A stretch of DNA of 64,000 nucleotides from Carya illinoinensis (GCF_018687715.1 NC_056756.1:35552480-35616479), one strand, 5' to 3'. Shown: positions 46,720 to 59,587, counted from the first letter of the stretch. Notes: generated by a model from the sequence alone, not told the origin. Numbers and translations: made by a program.

Positions 46720-48966
46720 ATGTCTAGTCTTTTTCTGGTGTAAATCGTCCGCTGGCAAATTTCCGTCCAAGCATTTGGGGAGATCATTTCATCTCTTATG
46801 GTAGCAAGTCCATGGTACGTAATTGATTATTTGTGAAAGCCTATGTCTGTGTATATATATATATATATTCCAATGCGTACTTATAGTCTTCAATTGTACA
46901 TTATGATCTATCATCTTCGTGCTGCATGTAGGAGATTACCTCTGAGACCTTGGAGGAAGTTCAAAGGCTGAAGGAAAAAGTGCACAACATGCTGATGGCT
47001 CCTGTCGATAACATATCACAAAAGCTGGAGCTGATTGATGCCATCCAACGGTTAGGCGTCTCTTACCATTTTGAAAGGGAGATCGATGACATACTCCAAC
47101 AAATTCACAACAATGATGACAACAATGTAGACTCTCATGACGACCTCTACACTATTTCTCTCCGTTTTCGCTTACTGAGGCAGCAGGGTTATAACACTCC
47201 GAGTGGTAGTAGAACTCGTTAGACTTTTCAAATAAAAGAATGAAGTGTCCAAGTCTAATGGCTTGATGGCATATGACTCTATTTTCTAAATGAAAAATGA
47301 AAGAATAAAGTAAAAGGCAGCGAAGGTTAATAAATTTAGTTAAAAGATGATTGAGGAATACTACAATAATTCATAAAATTTACAAATAAATAAAAATAAA
47401 AAACTATGGTACGCACTGACCTTACCGGTTTGATGAACATTAAAAAATGGAACTAGAGAATGCAACTTGATGGGTGCTTCATCAAAATGCTTATCCGGCA
47501 CTGTATTGTTTCTTATAGAATATAAATATTGGTATTGTTTTGTTTACGGAAACTTCAGCTGCACAGAGCATATATATAGTAATTGTGCTCGAAGTCATTT
47601 GTTGGGGTGATAATCAGATGTTTTCAGCAAGTTTAAGGACAGTGAAGGCCGGAACTTCAAGGAATCAATTATTCACGATGTGCGAGGTATTTTAAGCCTG
47701 TATGAAGCTTCGCATATGAGGGTGCATGGAGAAGATATACTTGATGAAGCACTTCATTTTACTACAACGCAACTCGAGTCGATGGTGAGTAATTTAAACC
47801 CTTCTGTCGCTGCACAAGTGCGTCGTGCCTTAGAGCGTCCTCTTCGAAAATGGTTGCCAAGGTTAGAGGCGAGACACTATTTTTCTACCTACCCAGAAAC
47901 TGCGTCATTTAATGAAGTTGTTCTCAACTTCGCTAAGTTGGATTTTAACATACTAAAACGGCTACACCAGAAGGAAGTTTCCGAGCTCTCGAGGTAATTA
48001 AGGTCATTCAGACGTAGTATCGCACTGCAGTATATAATATATACATGTTGGTTTTAATTTTGTATATGCATTTATGGAAAAATTTGATGTCAAATTTCGG
48101 TGCAATTTTTGCTTATAAGGTGGTGGAAAGAATATTTAGGGGTCCAGGAAAAGATATCATATGTCCGAGATAGAGTGGTGGAGTTGTACTTCATGTGGAT
48201 TTTGGGAACGTACTTTGAACCCCAATATTCTCATGGGCGGATGATGCTTGGCAAAGTGGTTTGCTTGGTCTCAATTATTGATGATACATATGATGCCTAT
48301 GGTACCATTGAAGAGCTTAAACTCTTTACAGATGCAGTTTTAAGGTTAACTTATTGGCTATTGCATCCGATCCAGAATCAATGTCTTCAAACTTCTTTGT
48401 TTCAAGTCATCAGCACAAGAAACTTGATTGATTTTATTTTATTTTTATTTTTGGTTTTTAAATAAATAACTTTCAGGTGGGATAACTGCTGCATAGAGCA
48501 ACTCCCAGAGTACATGAAATCTATCTATAAAGCAATCTTGGATCTCACTAAGGAAATTGAGGAAGAGATGTCCAAGGAAGGAAGGATATACGCCCCTTAC
48601 TATACAAAGGAAGCAGTACGACATGACGAACAATTAATCACTTTTACTGGCCTAGATCTTTTTCACTAAATTTGAATTTTTATAGTCTGATTAATGTTTT
48701 GATGGTTTTTAATGCAAGCAGTTCAAAACCGTAGCTCAAGCCTACTTTGTTGAAGCCAAATGGATGAAGGAAAAATATATACCGACGGTGGAGGAGTACA
48801 TGAGTAATGCCCTAGTAAGCGGTGGTTACGGTGCAGTTACAACCTTATCTTTTCTTGGCATGCGAGATGCAACAAAGGAGGCTTCGATTGGTCTTGCAGT
48901 AACCCTAAGATTGTTAGAGCAGCAGAAACGATATGCAGACTCATGGATGACCTTGTCTCTTCTGAG
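46720..48966 (+). pseudogene. TPS-a type (sesquiterpene) synthase, exons 1-6, truncated and frameshifted
   Basis: Class I terpene synthases cyclise prenyl diphosphates, TPS-a members usually farnesyl diphosphate in the cytosol. Exons by splice sites: 46720-46814, 46932-47205, 47618-47993, 48120-48344, 48477-48615, 48722-48966. The sizes (274, 376, 225, 139, 245 for exons 2-6) and phases match the seven-exon TPS-a plan. Exon 1 has RPLANFRPSIWGD, the R(P)x8W motif. Exon 3 ends in [14 protein letters not shown]. Exon 4 has RDRVVELYF and the metal-binding [11 protein letters not shown] (DDxxD). Exon 6 has LMDDLVSSE, the first half of the NSE/DTE motif. Lesions: a frame change with TAA at 46741-46743 between the ATG and RPLANF, and a one-base loss in exon 6 near 48890. 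Exon 7 (final Glu of the second metal site and the C-terminal helices) is not found anywhere downstream. It cannot encode an active enzyme. Confidence 0.88.
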
Positions 48967-49156
48967 GTATATATGCAAGATGGGACGTCCAATATCGATA
49001 CAACTTATTAAAAAAGGAGGAAAAGAAAAAGCAAACTACCAATTACTTCAATCATATACTTACTTTATAGTGATAAATTTGGACACTCTCTCATTGCAGA
49101 ATATCAATTTAACTTATGATCTTCGATTATCATTTGGCTGTTCTCATTGAAAGAAG

Positions 49157-51413
49157 TGATAAAGGGTTAGAATTGTATAATTAAGTTGTTTAAATGAGTA
49201 ATTTATTTTATCAAATAAGGATTGAATACTTAATTATGCATCAAATTCTAATATTGAATGTCAAATTAATTGATGCCAATATTTTCTACACATCAAAGTC
49301 TCATATTTGCCCTTGAAATACTTAAACTATAATATCATTTCATTTATATATTGTAGGGCATTTATGGAAGGAAAGAAAGAATGGGACCTATGAGAAAATA
49401 GAGAAATTGATTATGGTTTTATGGAATCTCATCTAATAGAGATCAAATGCAACATCATTCAGATCACGCCAACTCACACATGCAGAAAAAAGATCACTCG
49501 GATGTGCAGCAGCTGCTACAACAGGAGAAGACCATTCACACATGCAGTAAACATGTAGACCAGTAAACGTACAGCAGCAGAAAGACACCCATTCACACAT
49601 GCAGGAGCACAACACACACATGCAGACGCAAATCAGCAGGAGAAGAAATGGACATAGCACATGCAGCATCATTCAGACCAGTTCACACATGCAGTAGACT
49701 CACACACGCAGACCAGCATGCAATACACATGCAAACCCACAAACTCATTCAGGATCACACATGCAGACGCAGATCAGCAGGAGAAGAAATGGACGTAGCA
49801 CATGCAGCATCATTCGGACCAGTTCACACATGCAGTAGACTCACACACGCAACACGTTACAGCAGATAGCAGCTTTCGGACAGAACACCAGCTCACACAC
49901 GCAGCACGTTATAGCAGACAGCAGCCTTCGGACAGCAGCACACCACACGTGCTGACCATTGCAAGATAAATAGAACCAAGCACATGGATGGAAGACAAGC
50001 TGTTCACTTCACCTTTCTTGCTTCTGCACAGGGAAGTTGAACGTGCAGCAGCAGAGTTTTTTTTATTTCTTTTTCTTTTTCATGTGGACGGGAAGCAGCA
50101 GCACCGAAGGGGGGTATTCTTGTTTTTGTTTTGAGGACAGTGCAGTAGCTTAGCTTGTTTTTATTCTTCTTTCTTTTTCATTCGGCTACAGCAGTAGCTT
50201 AGTTTTGAAGTTTTTTTTTTCTGGCTTTTCGTTCAGACCTGGAGTAGAGTAGTGGAGCATTTATTTTCTTACTTTTCATTTAGTAGCATAGGCGGCTGGT
50301 TTTGGCTGTTTCTTACTCTTTTCTTTTCGGTTTCAGCACTAGAATAGCAGTAGGGCAATCTTGAATTTTGTTTCTTTCCTTCTCGTTTAGAGAGGCAGTT
50401 GGTATTTAGTCTATTTTGCTCTTTGTTTTTCGTTAGCAGCAGCAGCAGCAGTAGATTAGTTGTTAGTTTTTCTTCCTTTCTTTTCGTTTGGTAGTTTTCT
50501 TTTCATGTCATTTTCTTACCTCACTTTCGTCCAGACCAAGGCAGCAGAGTAGAGTTTTATTTTTTTTCTTTCAGCTTTTTAGTTTATTTGTTCGGTGGGC
50601 AAAGTTTTTACATTTTTTTTGGTTCGTTGAGCTGCTTCTTCATTTCTCTTCTGGGTTGTTCTTCATTTTATTTTCTGCAATTTACATTTTAGTTTTCATT
50701 TTAGTGTTTGTTTTCCTACGGGCAGTGGCAGCATCTCTAGGATTTATCTCATTCGAATATTTTCTCAGATTTTGTCATGACTCAACTTAGATTTATTTTT
50801 ATTGCTAGAAATATTATGCGTAGCTAATTTCTTAAGCTTGGGTTGTGGAATGGGACGTGATTTATTTTGGATTCTAGTATAGTGCAATATTTTGTCGATA
50901 AATGATGATCACTCTATATTACTAGTCGGATTTGAATTGAAAATAGATTGTGGCTCTTGCTCTTGTTTTGTTGTTGACGTAAGGCACAACAAAAGCTTGA
51001 AAACTGTCAAGGCCTCTCTCAGTTGTTTGTTAATGTGTGTTTGACTAGTAAAGTAGAGAATCCCTTAGGAAAATATTGCAAAAACTTGAGCTTAACTTTT
51101 TATCTTCCGTTTATCAATGCCTTGACTGGATTGTTAATCGAGAAAATTATCTAGAATCTGAAATAAAGAGAGTCTCATACCCAACCCAAGTGTTCGTTAA
51201 TTTGTTTTTTTTTAAGAAACTCTAATTTCAACTTCGATTATCTTTTTGCATTGCATTTGAATTTTATTTTCATCACTCATACTTGATTCATTTGTTACTC
51301 ACAAATCTCTTATACGCTTTGATAACCCATTGTCCCTGTGAAATACGATTCCGGACTTATCCTTGATACAACTTGACACTTCTACACTTGGAAGCACATT
51401 CAACCACGAGTCA
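49157..51413 (+). mobile_element. Solo LTR of Athila/Tat type in the terpene synthase 3' region
   Basis: Runs TGATAAAGGG to CACGAGTCA with a perfect AGAAG duplication (49152-49156 and 51414-51418). The 3' end (GTCCCTGTGAAATACGATT ... ACTTGGAAGCACATTC ... GAGTCAAG) is clearly like the LTR ends at 19870-19955 and 36115-36207. No internal region. It begins 190 bp after terpene synthase exon 6, within what should be intron 6. The left boundary rests on the duplication. Confidence 0.65.
49614..49849 (+). repeat. 141-bp direct repeat rich in CACACATGCAG
   Basis: The stretch from TGCAGACGCA (49621) to CACACACGCAG recurs 141 bp later (from 49762) with a few substitutions. The wider region 49450-49950 is full of ACACATGCAG words. 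Confidence 0.75.
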
Positions 51414-51578
51414 AGAAGGTAGATTCATTTGGAGGCTAGAAAGTAATCTCAGTTAGAATATTCTCCATGCTAGCTACCAACATTAATGCATGCATGTAGA
51501 TGTTAGTTCACCTTATAGTTTTATTGTTCTTTATTCTTCCTAGCTAGAGCTCTTCAGAAGTGAGAACCACATAACCAT

Positions 51579-54500
51579 TGTAACACCCTGTCTAAAAAAC
51601 TCCTATGGCCTTGAACTTAGTAGCCTTAATCCTAGTTAATTAGGAGTTGGGCTATATTTTGGAATAAAAACATTTTTGAATTTTTGAGTGGGCAAGAGGA
51701 CCATATACTTTGGGTTTAGTTAGAATTATTAGGATTCTATTGCAATTTTGATTTTGAGGAAAATGAAACTTTTGGAGCTAGATTGGTTTAGTAATTTTAT
51801 TTTGGAGATTTTAGTGCTTAATTAATTTTGAGAAAATGTGCCAAGAGGCCAATGTTAGTATGACAAATGGCATGTTGGAAATTTAACCACCTTATTGGGC
51901 TAAGTAATTTGTTTATATATATATATTGGATTTAGGATGGCCCAAGAGATTGGTTTATCAAGGGCCCAAGCTTTTTGGGTATAAAGGCTTGGTAGAAACA
52001 CTAAGGCCTTAGGCCTAACTTGATGGACATAAGACTTTAGGGCTCTAATTCAATAAGAATGTGATGGGATAAGGATAAGATGTTAAAAAGTCTTAGGCCC
52101 AACTTAGGAAATATAAAGTTTTAAGCCTTTCTTGGAAGACACTATATAAAAGGCCCATTGTAAAGGAAATAACACCACTGGGTCTAATTTAGTAAGAGTG
52201 AATACCTTTGGCCCACTTTGGAAGGCATAAGATTTTGGGTCTCACTTATTGGACACAAGACTATGGGCCTAACTTATTAGATCCAAGATATTAGGCTCAA
52301 CTTACTAAACAAGAGGCCATTGAGCCTAACTTAGTAAGATTCAAGACTTTGACTCGATTAAAGAAAGACCCAAAGTTTAGGACCCAACCTAGTAGGCCTT
52401 TGAGGCCATAGATAGGGTCCATAGATCTGGACATAAGGTCTATATAAAACTCACACCCAAAGCCCATAAACCATCAACTCACACTTATGGCCTTTTTAAG
52501 CCCAACAAGGCCCAAAGCCTTGTTTTGTTTCTTTTCACTCTTCTATTTGAAGCCCAATACACCATACCATTGGTTTCCTCAAGTTTATATTATACCCTAA
52601 GGCCACATTTGGGTACCGAGAGTACCTCAAGTACTCTCAGAATGCTCCACTATTATTCATTACTTTATTATTACTTTTCATCTACTTTTTCACTATTATT
52701 CACAGCATACGTCAACATAACTAAACACCCAAACCTAGCCTAAGTGATTCTTCGAACTAAAATTAAGTTTTAAACTTGGGTTAAAAGCATTAATCGACTT
52801 ATCCATGATTAGTAATCTTTAAACCATATTTTGAGTTTAATTTCTTTTCTTAATCTTTTTAGTTTTTTTGATATGAAATTTTCTTGTTTTATTATTCGAT
52901 TGCATCATTATTAGGTTATATTATAACTGAAGATAAACCTTTACACATGTCATTAAGAGTAATGACATATCAAAACCCCAAACTACACCAATCGATACAC
53001 GTGTGTCCTTGTGTGCAATGGACTGAACTACCTCAAACCCAATCTTTTTGTGCCTTTTTCTCAAGGGCACTATGGTCTTTAAACACCTCATAAGATTCCT
53101 TTAGAACCAGACCAAGCCTTGGCAAAATTGGTTTCAAGAACCAAACTGATTGCACCCTAAGCAATAGTTGGATGGAAACCGAGTACCCTTGGCTCTACAA
53201 AGATTTTTCTGCACCAAATCAGCCACCCTCCCCATGCCACCACTCATGCCTCTTTACCCACCTAAAAAATGCACTCAATCAAAATCTGGACAGTTTTGAA
53301 AGAAACCCAAAACCTTTGGCTATGGCTTGCTTGTCTTGGGAATTTTTGTTTCAAAAATATGAATCAAGTAACCCCTGCACCTATGTACTTCTTCTAGCTC
53401 TTGGACATGATAAAATGATGACACTTTAGGTTACTATTCAGGTGACCAAGCCATGACAAATCTGGAAAATGCAATCAACACTTCACCTCCCACCTCCACC
53501 ACTCACATTCACTTCCTTGGAGCCAAAACCATTGTCCCCTCCTATCTTGGAGCCTATAAATACCCCCCTTACTTCCTCATTTCTCCATGCCTCTCCTCCA
53601 AGCCTTTTCATGAGTCTTGAAACCGAGTGAAGGTCTTAAGAGTTCGAGTGAAGTTATTTTGAGAGCTTTAAGGGCCATGAAAATTGTAATTTTTCTTGCC
53701 TTAGATCTTAGTTTTCATGTCAAGTCTTGCTTTTAAGTGTTGAAATGAAATTTGATTGAGTTTAGAAAAGATTACCATGCTTAATTCGAAACCGGGTTCA
53801 TTAAGGATGGATTAAACGTTTAAATTGTTTTAAGTGAAAATTTTAGCTATGACATGTCTTAGCATATTTTGATATGATTTTTTATTATCTTAGAATGATC
53901 ATTGAAGGTTTGATTTTGAGATTAGAAGCATGCCATGATAGGTTGTTGATCATCAAGCATGCATGGTTTTGATTAAATCATTCTTATTTTATGAAGTTTT
54001 GATTTATTTCACCTAGGTTTGATCAATAAGCATTTAGAAGACCTTATGATTAGGATAAAAATGAAAATACATGTTTTGGGTGAATTTTGAAATCATGCCT
54101 TTGTGATTTAGGCTAAGTGCATCATACTTGATTAAATGATCATTAATGAAGCTTAAGGTTTTTAGCCATGATTAAGCATTGGGATTAGCTTCATAACCTA
54201 AGATTTTGCCTTTATCATGTCATTAAGGACTAGAGTGATTATTTATGATATAAGAAAATTGTATATGCATGCATTCATAGGGATCAATAATTGAAAGTAC
54301 GCTTAGCATCAACTAGAGTGTATGCCACCGGTTGTGTATGTTTGAGCTAATTCTATTTTGAATTTAAAAATTCTAATGGTATAGATGGTTTTAGAATATG
54401 AAAAATATGATGTCCAAGAAATTTGGTTAAATTTGAGATTTGTTTGCAAATAGTGAAAAATTAAGGCTTTAGTGGTAATTTTTGAGAGTTTAGAGGTATT

Positions 54501-55949
54501 TTTGTAAATACTCATTTTTTAAAATCTTTTGATTATGAACATCTTCCATAATAGTGCAAATCTTAACTTAGTATGAACTTGATTTCAGTCACTACGATAT
54601 TTCCAAACTCGGAAAGTTTATAGGTTAGCCTTTAACTTACTCTTAGATAATTTATTTTTGGATCTTGTATAAATGCCACACTCATATTATAAATGTCATT
54701 TTGAGCTAGAAACATCATATGATACATTATTGAGCATTTTATTACTTTTTACAAGAAATGTGAAATTCTCACCATTTTAGCATATTGCATCTATAAATGT
54801 CATTTTCGCATGAAAACTTGCTACATATGCATATGTCATGAAATCCATTTTTTAAATATAGCATGAAAATAATTTTTTCACGACCCCAAAGGTTATGATG
54901 GAGAATTATCCTAGTGAATCTCCTCTGTCCACTCTAGAGTGTTTAATAATAGAGTTGTAACCCCAATGTTGACGAAGAACAGTCTACGGGTTTCGAATGG
55001 GCTCTTTTTAAAGAACGTTTGAGTGAAGTCAAATGTTATGACACCTAAGGCTGGTGGGTGTACATGTTATGATGTTATGTTATGTTACTAATGCATTGAA
55101 AATGAATATGTAGACAATGTAGTTTCAATGTAAATTGTATTATGGTCACCAGTAGCTACTCACAATGCATATGAAGAAATGTGACGATACTATACGTTAT
55201 GATGTTATGATTAAATATGAATTGCTAATAATGATGAAACGTTATGATAATTTTGTCAGTTAAAGAGAAAAATATTCTTTGAAAAAAAATTTGCATTAAA
55301 GTTTTTCCGAAAAATGTTAAGAATTGCATGGGAGACAAATACTAACTTTTTTTTTGTATATCATTGCATACATCTCATGTTAATCATTAATCATGCATAT
55401 CTTATCTCAGTGTAAGTTGCTTGTTTAACTTACTTAAATTTTAATGAATCTCATCGTGGTAGTCCCACTACCATTCCCCTTGGCATGATAGAAGTTGTGT
55501 CAGAATTGACCTATAATGGGTAGGATGAACCTCTTGCTTCAGATGATTGAAGAGGAGCCTAATATGGAAAGAAGACTATATTTGATTTTAGTGTTTATAG
55601 CAATGGCTTTATACACCATAGAGATAAAAAGAGAATTGATTTGATTGGGAGACTTTGATGTAGTATTTGGACTATGAAGATTCCATCTCCTACATTATGT
55701 TGAACTCAAGTAGAACTTTTAAGTGAGGAAATTTCTATTTATAGTTTATAAATCATCGGGATGTTTAGTTCATTTTGGCATAAGTTTTATTTATCACCCC
55801 TATTTCCATTGCGTTTTTTGCATACTGCTAGTTGTATTTTAGGACGCATTGTATATTAACTGTTATGAATAGGGGTATGTAACTATGTGTTATATGTCCC
55901 AACATTCTAAGTCTCCGTTCCATTCCAAGCGGAGGTTGGGGATGTCACA
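51579..55949 (+). mobile_element. Solo LTR, 4371 bp, Tekay-like
   Basis: Starts TGTAACACCCTG, ends GGGATGTCACA, and has a perfect ACCAT duplication (51574-51578 and 55950-55954). The 3' region has CGTGGTAGTCCCACTACCATTCC and a terminal CCAAGCGGAGGTTGGGGATG, like the outer Gypsy LTR (GTGGTAGTCCCAACTACC, GAGCGGAATTTGGGGGCG). It is a related but distinct family. No primer site or internal region follows. Confidence 0.82.
52602..52736. mobile_element. hAT-like MITE nested in the solo LTR
   Basis: About 135 bp with ends sharing TTTGGGT in inverted orientation (GCCACATTTGGGT and ACCCAAACCT). The flanking 8-mers ACCCTAAG and AGCCTAAG match at seven of eight positions, the duplication size of hAT elements. 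Confidence 0.6.
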
Positions 55950-55954
55950 ACCAT

Positions 55955-56290
55955 CCATAACTTCACCAACCTTCTTAATTTTCATATATTTTTTTAATTA
56001 TCTCTTTATCATTAATCTTGTCTTGAAAGACATATTTTATTAATGTTGACTATAAAGTTTCCCTACTTACTTCTAACTCGCCCAACCTTCATTTGGGATT
56101 TAACGAAGATGGAAGTACCGAAACATAAAATGCAAGGTACCTAGCATGCTTCTAACATTTAATGTTAGGATAGTATGCAATGCACCTAGTATACTTCTAA
56201 CTATATGCAATAATCACATTGAAAAACTTGTGCAATTGTACCAAAATAAACTAAAATCTCAAATTACATTTCATGACATTAACATATATG
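55955..56290. other. Sequence between LTR elements; nothing recognised
   Basis: AT-rich; contains two CTAGTATACTTCTAAC-like near-repeats (56140-56200) and no coding frame. Confidence 0.5.
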
Positions 56291-57327
56291 TTGGTTCAAC
56301 CCTTTAAAGTATAAGGAAAAGCCCTTAGAGAGCCTAACCACTTGTCCATGGCCTTGGAAGCCTTTCTCCCTTACCCACTTCCAAATGGAACCGTTTTGAT
56401 GGTCTGAGGGTTAAAACCCTAAAATTTCTTTCCATTCTTCTTTCTTCTCTCCCCCTCCCTTCTTCTCTCGCGTGCTGCACACTCTCCCTCTACAGTCCGT
56501 GAATCTACAATGCCACCCATGCCCACCTCGAGCCCGCCTCCATGCATCAAGTGATGCTTGGCCACATTGCACCTTTTGGCCATCGTCTTTACTCCCCCAA
56601 TATGGGCTATCCTTCTCGTGATTCTCAGCCATGTGACTGCACCCCGCCCATGCGCACCCTATCTGTCGCAACCACACATCATCGGGCTCAACCTTCCCTC
56701 TGTCATATCTGATAATCCCTTCTTTCTTCCATTTGTGAGTTTTCTCTCTCCAAGGATTGCACTGCCACAGCGTTCCACCACACACAGACACTCACTAAAA
56801 GGCACCCAACCACCCATCCACCTTCTCCATATCTCTTAGCTTCACCCCTCTCAGTTTTTTTGCACTTTCTCTTTTTTTCTCTCTCCTAGTTTTGCTGCCT
56901 CAAACTGCCACTAACCATCTCGGGCACCACTCTTTTTTGGTCCCTTATTTTTGGCAGATTTACCTTCACCTAGTTTCTTACCTTAACACCTCTCTACCCC
57001 TCATAGATCCGCCGTTGTACACAGTGCTAGTCATTGCCTTCTCTGCTATGCTTCTCCTCTCAAGAGGCTAATATTGTGAGCTCTTCCACCTCTAATTATA
57101 ATGTTACTTCTTGTCTCACGTTCAAAACCTAATTAAATTTTACTTTGTCCATCTATGCAATGAGACATACACACATGCACTGATTGTATCTCAATCCGAA
57201 AGGAACGACCATGACAAGCAATTTAGGACTCAGGTTGTTGCGTTCATCAAAAAATCACCTTCATGGTAGTAAGTGGTTCTCGTACTAGCTCCTAAATTAA
57301 ATGTTGTTGGAAAATTATGAAATTGTG

Positions 57328-57565
57328 TTGTGCAGTGTGGTTGAGAAATTGAGAATCTATGGCTAAGGGCCGTGAAACGTTGAAAATTTATTGTAGCTGG
57401 AAATTGAGAATTTGTGGTCGAGGGCCATGAAGCGTTAGGAATAAATTGTAGTTGAGAAATTATGAATCTATGGCCGAGAGTTGAGAAGCATTGAGAATAA
57501 ATTGTAGTTGAGAAATTGAGAGTCTGTGGCTGAGGACTATGAAGCGTTGGAAAATATATTTTAGT
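57328..57565 (+). repeat. Tandem repeats of about 58 bp inside the LTR
   Basis: Four imperfect units carrying TTGTAGTTGAGAAATTGAGA, CTATGGC and GAAGCGTTG. Confidence 0.78.
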
Positions 57566-58090
57566 TGTGATGTTGGGAATTGACTTGCTGTGAAATTGGG
57601 TATTGTTTTTAATTCATAATTAATGTTGTTGTCAAGTCATTCACTAATTATCTTTTGCACATTGTTTTCATTATACTTTTCACCTGTCATTAATATTTCG
57701 ATAATTATGGTATGCTGTTTTTATACGCTAAAATATGTAAGGATTTTGATGTAGAGGATGGGTTCAAGTATGAAGGTTTGGCTCCACCAGAGGAGTAAGG
57801 ATTTGTGGCCTTTTTCCCTTTTTGTCTGTGTATTTGGATTGATTTAATTTTGATGACTATAATATTTATATGCTGGAGTTTGGAAGACCTGTGGCGTATA
57901 GATATTTGAATGGCATTGTAGCTTTAAATTTTGGTACTGTTAAATTTTGATGACTGTCCTTTTTTTCTACTGCAAATTTAACTGCACACACTTGATGTTA
58001 CTATGTGTTTGGGGCATGTGACCCTTAAAGCCAACATCCCAACGCCACAACTCCCACCAAATCACAACTAGGGGTTGATGGTGCCATAGG

Positions 58091-58102
58091 TGGTATCAGA
58101 GC
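58091..58102 (+). other. Primer binding site of the deleted LTR element
   Basis: TGGTATCAGAGC, two bases after the LTR end; initiator methionine tRNA type. Confidence 0.75.
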
Positions 58103-58941
58103 TTTACGAGTATGGGTAAATCCATAAGTCACCTAGGTACTGTGCTAGAAAAAAAAAAAAAACTAGGCTTCAATCCCAAGTTATTACTTCTTGAAATGTG
58201 GAGATTAAAGAAGTTTACAGGAGCATTGAGTTTGGATTTTTGGTAGGCAAGGAAAAATGGCAAGATTTCCTCGAGACAAAACCTTTGGCCAAGCCCTGCG
58301 AGATGACCTATCATGTGGTGACAGGAGCTACGCCATGAGCACTGAACTGCAAGACAGAGTTTCTCCAACAGAATTTCCAGAAACACTCGCATGAAGAGCA
58401 AAGAGGATGTTCATATGAGCATTATATATCACTAAAATTCATATTTTTACATAATTTTATATTTTTCCACTTGCTTGTATTTTGAGTGTTAATTTTGGTT
58501 TCACTTACTGAGATTTTACCAAATTTCACTGTGATGTCCCCACCTACAATTCAGCAAAGCAGAATCGTAGACTTTGTTGCATAGGATAGGTAAGAGTATC
58601 AAGGTCCCACTCTGCCTGAGGAGTGAAGATTTGGGTCCCTCTCCCCGTTTCATTTAAGTGATGTTATTTAGTTTAATTTATTTGGAGAACTGTAATATTC
58701 TTTTGTGAGAGTTTGGAAGGTTTGTGGCTTATGGATAATTGCTTGGTGTTGTAGCTTAAATTTTTGGTACTGTTAGAATTATTAATTGTCCATTTTTTTT
58801 TCGCTCCGCTACAAATTAATTGTACATTATCACGTTGCATGTATGCACACACTTGCTTTCACAATGAGTTAAGGTGGTACAACCCGAGTAGCCAACATCT
58901 CGGCATGACCACTTTCACCAATGCACAAGGGTTCCCCATCT

Positions 58942-59474
58942 AATATTGATAAAAGACTAATACATTCACAATTAAGACAAGGTTTCATCATCAATTAGGT
59001 ATCATAGTCCAAAATCAAGCATAATCATGCAATAAAACATTACATGAGCATTTGCAATTACAATTTGTTTTTAAAAGAAAAGGAGAAGAGGTACACAACA
59101 CTAAGGAACATTACCACGAAGTGCATAGACTTAAAAATGAAGTGTTGAACTGAATTAGCTATGTTCCAAGAACACGATAAAACCACTAACAAGGAGCGCG
59201 CAATTCTACAATACGTGCTAAAAAAGACAATTTAAAACATAGCTGACATGGACTGATTTGTATTTGTAATTTGATATTAATATTAATGAAAGTTTTCCTA
59301 TTAAAAAAAAAAAGCACATAGATAACATTGCTAAAACAAATCATAAACCCGAAAAAAATGTTATTACTGAGTGACAAAAAAATATAAGTGCCACACATAA
59401 AACTGCTAAACATTCAATGTACAAGAATCCAGGTCAACAAAAGGAATTGTTTATCAACCCCAAGCAGTTTTCAC
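58942..59474. other. No gene recognised
   Basis: AT-rich sequence between the deleted LTR element and the GDI exon. The 75-codon minus frame at 59186-59413 is hydrophobic low-complexity translation without a domain. Confidence 0.5.
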
Positions 59475-59587
59475 CTTTCTTCTCTTCATGTTATCTAGTG
59501 TAGGTTCGTCGAGATATCGATCATCTTTGTGAAGCGCTAATGCATGACCAACAAAGTCCACATTATTGTCATCAAGACCATACTTTC
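59475..59587 (-). pseudogene. Orphan exon of Rab GDP-dissociation inhibitor
   Basis: On the minus strand, after an acceptor TGACAG, the frame reads KYGLDDNNVDFVGHALALHK, then DDRYLDEPTLDNMKRRK, and ends at a GT donor. GDI proteins, which extract prenylated GDP-bound Rab GTPases from membranes, carry KYGLDDNTVDFIGHALALH, then LDxPAxDxVKRMK followed by LYAESLARF. The 113-bp exon keeps both splice sites. Neither the expected next exon (LYAESLARFQGGSPYIYP) nor the previous ones are recognisable within about 4 kb on either side. I call it a captured or stranded gene fragment; a real gene with very long introns is less likely but not excluded. Confidence 0.62.

Larger units (their letters stand above)
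56290..58941 (+). mobile_element. Deleted LTR retrotransposon: LTR, primer site, internal scrap, second LTR end
   Basis: An LTR-like sequence ends near 58088 and is followed by a primer binding site at 58091-58102. About 350 bp of internal sequence follows, without coding motifs. Then 58570-58941 repeats the last part of the first LTR (GAGTAAGGATTTGTGGCC versus GAGTGAAGATTTGGGTCC; GTTTGGAAG; GGTACTGTTA; GCCAACATC). The 5' boundary of the first LTR is not resolved; 56290 is an estimate. Confidence 0.55.
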
